A program made the position numbers and the translations under genes. From positions 124,001 through 188,000 of the forward strand of contig CAWZYM010000403.1 in assembly GCA_963966185.1 (NCBI GenBank): a DNA stretch of 64,000 nt. Direction: 5' to 3'. The notes beneath the pieces were generated by a model. It did not search any database. It was not told the DNA's origin and saw only the letters and a list, made by a program, of their open reading frames with translations. Below, piece after piece: positions 33,801 through 41,722 of the stretch; the first letter of the stretch is position 1; each line of letters starts with the position of its first letter. Origin of the DNA: Rhabditoides inermis (Eukaryota; Nematoda; Chromadorea; Rhabditida; Rhabditidae).

Positions 33801-35626
33801 ACGAGGGTGATTGGGGGGAGGGGTACTGTAGCATCAGCGAGTATACTGTGTTTGATGAGGAAGTATTGTACATATTTACTAGACGAGTTCGAATTTTGCT
33901 TGTGCTTCTGCAAGGCTGAGTGGATGGTTTTTTTTAAACTATACATCCACTCACATGTATTATCTGTTGTAGTTGTACCGAGTGTCAAACACAAACTACG
34001 TGTGTTCAGTTCAGTGTGTTAGACGCATTCACCTCAATAACGTGTACCATTTTTGTTCTGGTGGCACCTAATGGAATAGTACTACTGTTTGAAACTGTTC
34101 GTGTTTCGAATTGCGTCACTTTCTCCAGACACTGTTGGCTTTACAGCCAGTCGTCCCACCTCCAGACATTCGTCTTCTTATCCGATGTGTTTGAAAGTGA
34201 TTCTAGGCGAGATGAAGCTGTCGTCGCTGCTCGCTCAACCCGACGTGCTGGAGTCGTTTGAGTGCGAGGAGCTGGTCGGACTACAGCTGATCCCATCACA
34301 CATTGCACTCACCAGGACACACATGCACGTGCTGAGGGTGGTCGATCAGAAGGTGGGAAAGGAGGGAGGGAGGGAGAGGGATGGAGAGAGAGACAGCTGG
34401 GAAAGTGGTGGTTATCAATTGCGGCACGGTATTGCTACATGGGAGAAGTAGGGGGGAGAAATGACTGTCTTTCAGAAGGGTACTGTGAGCACTCAGGCGC
34501 GTCACTCTCTCGCCTCTGTCGTTCGGGTGACCAGCAAAAAGAAGGTGGGGTTTTTAATAATTACTATTTTTTGTTCGTTCGGGTCACGTTCTTATATTAT
34601 TGCGTACGAGCGGATCTCCAGTTAATATATTGGTGAAATGTATGTCATGATGGTTGAAGTTTTTTTTTATTATCACTATTATTTTTGTAGTTTCGGGTCG
34701 CAATCGAGAATCATTGAGTACTAACGGATCTGTAGTTAATATATTGGTGAAATGTATATCATGATGATAGAAGTTATTTATTATTATTACTATTTTTTGT
34801 ACTTTCGGGTCGAACTAAGAAATTATTGAGTCAAAACGCTTCAATAGTTAATATATTGGTGAAACGTATGTCATGATGGTTGAAGTTATTTTTTATTATC
34901 ACTATTATTTTTGTAGTTTCGGGTCGCAATCGAGAATCATTGAGTACTAACGGATCTGTAGTTAATATATTGGTGAAATGTATATCATGATGATTGAAGT
35001 TATTTATTATTATTACTATTATTTTTGTACTTTCGGGTCGAACTAAGAAATTATTGAGTCAAAACGCTTCAATAGTCAATATATTGGTGAAACGTATGTC
35101 ATGATGATTGAAGGTTTTAAGGTTCCCGAGCTGCTCACTTTCAAGTTTGGCTACGAAAAGAAGCCGGGAGAAAGCGAGATCACGGCTGTTCACAAGTGAG
35201 TATCGTGTTTACATGTTTTGTTTACGTGTCTACTCTTTTTCTCAACCCTATCCTGTTCACTTATATGTAAACAGGACCGAGGGGGCGCTGTTATAGTTGC
35301 TTTGTCTGATGAGTGAGAATGCGACTGTGAGTGAGAGAGACGTGCTTAATGAAATTCACATGTGCAGCAGTGGTACATTGACGCAGTGACGGCGTTCCTT
35401 TTTCCAGCCACCCAAATTGCCGCTCTCATTTTTGTAACTCAATTCACTCTTTTTCTCCACTCTCGCATTGTTTTGCGATTGCCATTTTGTCCCGCTTTTT
35501 CTGGTATCAAGTCGTTATGGTAACCCAGTTATCGTTGCTTTCAGATTCCTTATCCCGAAGGCGGGCGAGTGCGCGAAAGCAGTCAAGACTGCCATCTTCA
35601 CTCTCCGACCACTCCCCGATGAGTAG
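25219..35626 (+). CDS. TBC1D23: TBC1D23 homologue (inactive TBC + rhodanese-like + C-terminal domain)
   Basis: Twenty-one exons: 25219-25271, 25356-25446, 25635-25722, 25872-25975, 26502-26605, 26812-26913, 27270-27363, 27615-27700, 28120-28237, 28634-28746, 29540-29642, 30721-30820, 31325-31420, 32148-32260, 32796-32855, 33161-33228, 33715-33806, 34207-34352, 34476-34544, 35122-35195 and 35545-35626, about 651 residues (human 699). Order matches TBC1D23: TBC domain (about 45-280), rhodanese-like domain (VIDCRSQAAFSAGNIYGSF), short linker helix (NLVGRMRDAVISK), acidic serine stretch, then the C-terminal vesicle-binding domain (LIPSHIALTRTHMHVLR; FLIPKAGECAKAVK). TBC1D23 links endosome-derived vesicles to golgin-97/245 at the trans-Golgi. 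The TBC finger motifs are degenerate (NDCRA, CDYNK), as in the family, so GAP activity is unlikely. Exon 14 (32148) and the TTAAG/TTGAG acceptors at 25871, 26501 and 35121 are less certain. Confidence 0.9.
26212..26260 (+). repeat. (CT)n microsatellite
   Basis: Pure CT run in TBC1D23 intron 4. Confidence 0.95.
27701..27846 (+). repeat. (GGGA)n then (GA)n compound microsatellite
   Basis: About 18 GGGA units followed by about 30 GA units, beginning inside the 5' splice site (GTGAGTGAGGGAGGG) of the exon ending at 27700. Confidence 0.95.
29699..29845. repeat. MITE family H with 28-bp inverted termini
   Basis: The left end GGCCCCATTATACTTTCACG is matched by the right end CGTGAAAGTATAATGGGGCC, and the arms continue through GCTGACGCT. 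It lies in TBC1D23 intron 11, 57 bases downstream of the exon. No other copy was seen in the window. Confidence 0.8.
29886..30062 (+). repeat. Interspersed repeat family C, copy 4
   Basis: Copy in TBC1D23 intron 11 with the same orientation as the one at 4203. It carries a small local duplication (GAGAGTCAGGAGAGTCAG). Confidence 0.75.
30815..30985 (+). repeat. Tandem duplication at the 5' end of TBC1D23 intron 12
   Basis: Units of about 71 bases start TAGTAGATGCTCGA and contain GAAGTGTTGACAGCAAG and TCTTTTGACAAAATAACGG. Two full units are followed by a partial one that restarts with a copy of the exon end and 5' splice site. Confidence 0.85.
32285..32690 (+). repeat. Tandem array F in TBC1D23 intron 14
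   Basis: Diverged repeats marked by TATTGGTGAAACGTATGTCA and TTATTGAGTCAAAACACAT. The array starts about 25 bases after the 5' splice site. The same family fills intron 19. Confidence 0.75.
33285..33425 (+). repeat. Interspersed repeat family G, copy 1
   Basis: Begins near GTCAGCCTGATTCCGACATA and continues through AGCACACACAATCCTG. It shares this order of blocks with 40745-40870 in the next gene. Confidence 0.6.
34620..35113 (+). repeat. Higher-order tandem array F filling TBC1D23 intron 19
   Basis: Units of about 114 bases alternate between two types. One has GGGTCGCAATCGAGAATC; the other has GGGTCGAACTAAGAAATT. The A-B pair (about 229 bases) is itself duplicated. The array ends against the acceptor at 35121. 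Confidence 0.85.
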
Positions 35627-36092
35627 TGAGTAACTTACTCTCTATCCAAGACCACCCACGTCGCTTCTCCCATTGATTAGTTGCGTGCGTGTTTTCACCA
35701 CCAATCACGTCATTTGCATGATCGGCTCACATTGTATGTTTGTATTCGCACAAATGCGTTACTCTAGTATTCGAATGACTGAATGAACACTGTAGCGATT
35801 TTCACTCCATCCTACCCACTCCCTCACTTTCCCAATGTTGTTGTCCTATGTGATACGTAGCCCGGCAGTTTTGTGTTTTGTAAAATAGCGACTTTGCAGA
35901 AGATGGCTTTATAGAGTTTTATATATATATTCACATACTCACACCCGGGTTGTTGTATGTCATTATAAATATGTTTGGGGTTGCGAGCTGGCGTTTCGAT
36001 GTGTCACTCTCGAGTTGCATAGCGCCTCTGAAATATCTCTGAAACACCGATTACGATCTCCGTTCTTCAATCTGTCGACGTATGTGACATCA

Positions 36093-36143
<51 letters not shown>

Positions 36144-36388
36144 AAGAGAGAGAGGGAGAGAGAGATGTGTGGAAATGTATCTGCAATGCTGTCCACGTGT
36201 TGTTGTTTGGCGGCTGACTCATCGAACCTGTTTGCTGACAGTCGCTTTCGCCCCACCCCCTATATTGATCCTTTCGTAATCCATTTCATTTTCTCGCGCC
36301 GGTCAGTCGCCATCCACTGACTGCATTGTTATGCCATTGCTGTTGTGTGCTATCGATTGATTCTAATATCGATTGATTGCGTTTAGGT
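35627..36388. other. Gap between TBC1D23 and the propeller gene
   Basis: No gene is supported. It contains a compound (GA)n microsatellite (36099-36166) and a candidate trans-splice acceptor, GTTTAG at 36381-36386, two bases before the next start codon. The genes share orientation; an operon is possible but the spacing is long. Confidence 0.45.
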
Positions 36389-36496
36389 ATGCAAGTGAGC
36401 CAAGAAGACGTGACTGTGGCGTGGGGTCAGGCGCCCCACCACCTAGACCAACAGTTTGGGCGGTGGAGGATGGCAGTGTTTCAGGTGAGAGGGAGC

Positions 36497-36544
<48 letters not shown>

Positions 36545-39500
36545 TGATATGAGGTAGCATGTTGTATGAAGCGGTTTCTATGCACATTCAAATTCCGACT
36601 AATAAGTGATTTTGCGATAGATGAACTGAAATATGTGGAGCGTTAAACGAGAGGAGAGTATCGTTGATTTTATTGTCAGGACGTGCAAGAGTCTCTGGAC
36701 CGCTCCAAGTACTACTTTCTCTACGACCCGGTGAGCGACGAGCAGAGCGGCACCAGGTGAGGGGACCATGGCAACACGTGCACTTTCCCATTTTCGTGTC
36801 GTGTCGATTGTGTATGATAGAATTAGTGATGTGATTTATTTATGTCATAAATTAGCGGCACCAGGTGAGACCGCGGCAAACAGTTTACATTCTCATTTTC
36901 TCGGCGTTGATTCATATTCTTGTGATTGCGATGTAGAGATAGAGATTGAGCGTTTCCCGACAAATCTCTGAACTCTGAGCGCTGATGCCATACATTGTGT
37001 ATGAGTGTATATGATGCATTCCGATTTTTAGCCTTAGTAGCTGCTAGGTCCGACCTGTCCAGAATGGGCTCAGGATCGTGTGATATGACGTCTCTTTTAT
37101 TCCAGCGGCCGTCGCAAGGGCAACACGTCTCTGGTGGTGTTCGACGTGGGACTGCGCTGCTTCTCGGCCGAGCTGCCCATCCAGGTGCAGGGTGAGTATG
37201 TCCCGGTGTCTTTGCCCTCTAGTTTTTTTTGTTCTTGAAACGCAGAGCATAATGTTGAAGGGTAGTGTATTGTTGTGACACGGTCTTTTCTGTCATTGTG
37301 CGTGTGCAGGGGAAGTGGACAGTGAGAAGAGAAGAAGCAGCGACTCATTTCCCATTCTGCGAGCGGCACCCGCTCAGTCTAATGCGGCGATAGAAAATGA
37401 CCGAATTCGAAAAAAAACTAATTTTATAAACTATAGTGTGCGTGCGAGAAGGTTACAATCGATCAGATCGAAAAGACGCGCGTCGTCCCGCAGCGGATCG
37501 CACGCGAGCAGGCACGACGCGGCGTCGCGTAGTCGGGAGAAACGTGAAAGCTGCGAAGGTTGAATCCGTTGGGGGGCTTGGAGGGGTTCTTGGTCGGAGT
37601 GCGAATGTGGCCGTAGTGGGGAGGGCGACGGGCGGAGAAGGCAGTGGTCACATCAGCCGAGACGTCCTTCTCCTGACATACATACATTCATTCATACACA
37701 GTAGTACAGTTTCCAGTTTCGTAAATGTATCGATGTGAGGTTGATCAGAGAATGACGGCAAGTCGGCTCGCGCGCAAAACTAGGGAGAGGGAGAGAAAGG
37801 TCGAAGCGCCGTTTTTTTTTCATGCTGCAAGCGGAGGGGGGGGGGGTGGATGGAGAGTATATCGCATCGCGCAACGCGCGTGCCGCTATCGCAAGGCTAT
37901 TCGAATTGATGAGGGACAAAGAGAAGTGTGTGGGGGGATCACAGTGTGGTCGGTCTCTTTGAAGGTGCGGTCAGTCTCTTCGGAATCGGTTCCGAAGTGT
38001 TTCGAAGGGATCGCAAGGCATTCCGAAGTGTTCGGGAGTATCCAGGAGTATTCCGAAGGCAATTCGGGAGTGTCCTGAGGGGGCGATTCGCAAGGCAATT
38101 CCGAACCGTTTCAGAGGCATTCGAGAGTGTTTCGAAGAGACTGACCGCAACATGAACACATAGCATTGCGAAGTAAGTCGTTGCCAGGCTATCGCAAGCG
38201 ATTCGCGTAATTTGGAGTAATAATTCGAAATTCGAAGTCGAATCGCAATGCATATCGGGAGTGGATTGGAGGGCAATTCAAAGTATTTTGAAGAGACTGA
38301 CCGCTACATATAAAGTTGCGGTCAGTCTCTTCGAAACACTCCCAAATGCCCCCGAAACACTTCGGAATTGTCTTTCGAATCGCCCTCAGAACACTCCCGA
38401 ATTACTTTCGGAATACTCGCGAACACTCCCGAACTCTTCGGAATGCCTTGCTATCCCTTCGAAACACTTCGGAATTGCTTCCGAAGAGACTGACCGCTAC
38501 ATATAAGGGAAGACGGTTACTGACCGGAGTGGGCGGGGTCTGCGGACGGACAGGCGAAGAAGGGGTGAGCGGGTCGAGAGAGGCGAGCGCGGTGTGCGAG
38601 CCGGGCTGGCAGTGCTGGCGGGGCGCGCCGTCGCCACAGACGTCGAGCTAGTCGGGGCCGAGGCCGGCGTGTCCTGCAAACGCTTTCCCATCGATTCTAC
38701 GGTGAAATGGGAATCATTGCGTACCTGGGTGGCGAGCGCGGGTTCATCATCCTGGTTCTTCTCGCCCTTGTTCGACTTCTTGTTTCTCCCAGTGCGGCCG
38801 AGAAGGCGCATCATCAGCCGCCCAACTCTAATGTCCATACGATTGATAGAGACTGACGGACGAGCAACACTCACTTGCCCATTGCGAAATCGGGAAAGGG
38901 AGGGAATGGGTAGGAGAGAGGGTCGCCGTCGCCGCACGGTGCGGGTTAGGTGAGAGGGAATGACGATGGTGTTGTGGGATGGCGCGCGATGACGGTTGGC
39001 TGTTGTTGTTTGTTGCGAGATCTGCACGTTTCCTAGAACGTGTGCGTTGTGTATCGTGGAATGTGTGTGTTGTTGCAGGCACTGTCAAGTTTCTCTTCGC
39101 TCTCAAGACGCCGTCTCCTCAGGGCGGCACCGCGTTCGTTCTCGTCACCGAGGAGGCATACGATACCCAGGTGAGGTTGGAATACTGATTATCGATTGTT
39201 TATCGATTGATTATCATATGCTTTGGTGTTTTGCGCGTTTTTTTTTAGCCGGTTGAATCCGGGGTCCTCCTAGTCGAGAACAAGATAGGGTTCTTGGATT
39301 ACGACGACGTCAGCAGAGGTAGTTGGGTTGGGTGGCGTCGGACGTTTTGAAATCCGTTCTTGAGTCCGTAGATGGTGCTGTGACGCCTTCTGGCTGCCAT
39401 GAGAGTGGATTGCCACACCACAGGGGCTTGGTGAATTTCGCAAGAATAGTTGACTCCGAGGGGGATCGAACCAGCGACCGTGAGATTGAGAGACGAACGC

Positions 39501-39809
39501 TCTATCCACTGAGCCGCGCCCCCGCGTATGGTTCACTATTTCGCTCGTTTCAGAAGCTGCACATCTGGCGGCTGGACATTAGCGGAGACGGGCTGTCGGT
39601 GACCGGGCTCCGCCCCCTTCTCCCCGCCCCTCTCACCATTCAGGGAGAGTACATCTGTTCGATGAGGTGGGTATCTTTTGGTTTTGAAGAGAGTATGCTG
39701 ATTACTGAGAACAGAAAGAGGAGGACAGAGTGTGCACATACATTTTTTTCTTCTTCTTCAAAAATCTGATTTCCTTGTTGTGTCGCAGGGAGGACGATAG
39801 AGAGAAAGA

Positions 39810-39846
<37 letters not shown>

Positions 39847-41691
39847 AGGTTGTATGTTGCTTGCAGGGAGGACGCTCCGGAGCTGGTTGTGTTGGCGTCG
39901 CCGGGCCTGCAGGTGTGGCGGGTGAACGCGCTGGCCGATGGCCCGCAGGACGCTGTCGGTTACTTCCAAGTCAACGGCGCCGAGCTCTCCCACTTCTACG
40001 ACGCCTTCCTCTCCATGGGGTACGTCTTCCTTTTTGAGCACCCTTTTTTATGTAGTTGGTGTGAGTGTGATGTTTGGGTTCTGAATGGTGGGACAGGAAT
40101 GTGGCTCTGGTCGTCCGGTAGATCGGCGGTAACAAGTTGGGTGTGACACATGAAGTTCAAATCGAATCGAATCAGATATTTATCCAGACGCGCTTTTTTA
40201 TGTACATATAGCTTGAGAGGTGTTCGACTTGCGCTGGGAGAATAGATCAGTGCATAGTCGGCGGTCTTTGGTGACGTCACCGTCAAGTTGTTTTGCAGCA
40301 ACGTGTACCTCCTCTCCTCGTCTCCCGACGGCCATCTGGACGAGTCGCGCGTGCATGTCATGAGCCTCGCCGGACAGGTGAGAGGTGTTTGTTTGTTTGT
40401 TTGTTTACTTCCTCTCATACCTTTCTCCCGGTATGTTCATGTCTTGTGTTCTACTCGGCCCAGGTGAACAGATCGGAACAGTACTTGCCGTGTGTAGCTA
40501 GTTACCTCATTTAATTTCTGATCGATTGTGAAATGACTCATTCGTTTATTTGCGCATCTGGCCAGTTGCGCATTGCATAACTCATTGTGGCATGTGCACT
40601 TACCATTCGATTAGAATCGTATTGTATTGTACTTCTTGTGCTTGTTTATTCGTCATCCGTCTCTTGAAAGGATCGAACCATGAACACTTTCCGTCATACC
40701 CCGTCAGTGTTTGTCTACTTGTTGTTGTTGTTTGATGTGGTTTATCAGCCTGATTCCGACATGTACATACAATAGTAGCGTGATGGGTTATCTGGAAGCA
40801 CACACAATGCTGGGGTATCGGGGCTGCTTGGCTGGAACAGTGCGGCGCGGGTCCTGACTGTTCATGGTAGATGTGAACTTCGCGGTTACTTGTTCATTCG
40901 CCACCCATCTCTTTCGATTGCAGGGTCAGATCTCGACGCACAACTGCCAGCCGGATCCGAGCCGCGGCATGCCGTGCGCCCGTCGACAGGCAGCCATCGA
41001 CAGTGTGTCTGGTGGGTGGAGAGGGGGAAGGGGAGGGAGAGAGAGAGGGATGGGAGGGGAGAGAGAGGGAGGGAGAGAGAGGGATGGGAGGAAGGGGGAA
41101 AGGAGAAGTGAGAGAGAGATGGGAGAGAGAGATGGGAGAGAGAGGGAGAGAGAGGAAGAGAGTACGATGTCGTTGCAGGCTACATCCTGGTCGCTGGAGG
41201 AGAGCTCGACAACGGCACCCGCCTCGTCGACTATTGGGTGCTCGATGTGCAGGCGTTCAGGTAGGAATTTATGGTTCAAAGTATTTATCTCGAATCTATA
41301 GTACACAATATCAATCAATCAATCGTTTATCCGGAATCGTTATATATCTACACAATATCGATTACGTAAATTATGATGGAATACGGTAAAGTACAGTAAT
41401 GCATTGTCTACTGCGAGTTTGCCAATAACAAGGATTTCATCCCGTGGATGCGTTTATGGTAGGATTCCCTTAAAAGAACGTGCCCATCTGAACTTTGTGT
41501 ATGAACGAGCAGAATCCGGTCTATTCTGATTGAGAATTCAATATCGACAGTACGTTTTGTGTTTGTTTGTGTTCTTATCATGTAATATTAATAATTAACA
41601 TTTCTAATATCAGGTGGACGCAGATTCCGGCGCAGATGCCAGTGCCTCTCATCGAGCCGCGTCTCACCGCCGGAAACTCGGGTGGGTATTA

Positions 41692-41722
<31 letters not shown>

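Noticed and set aside
34620..35113. CRISPR-like array
   Set aside because: Units are contiguous diverged tandem repeats of about 114 bases without unique spacers, in a eukaryotic intron.
35520..35545. GGTAACCCAGTTA resembling the SL2 leader
   Set aside because: Only a partial match, immediately upstream of an ordinary acceptor in a TBC1D23 intron; probably chance.
37311..37563. Plus-strand open segment after a TGTGCAG acceptor in the propeller gene
   Set aside because: Splicing 37191 directly to 39079 keeps frame and continuous beta strands. The segment ends in a stop and its opposite strand has the better codon bias.
39455..39526. Functional tRNA call
   Set aside because: D arm and B box are good, but the anticodon, T and acceptor stems do not pair; kept only as a pseudogene or SINE head.
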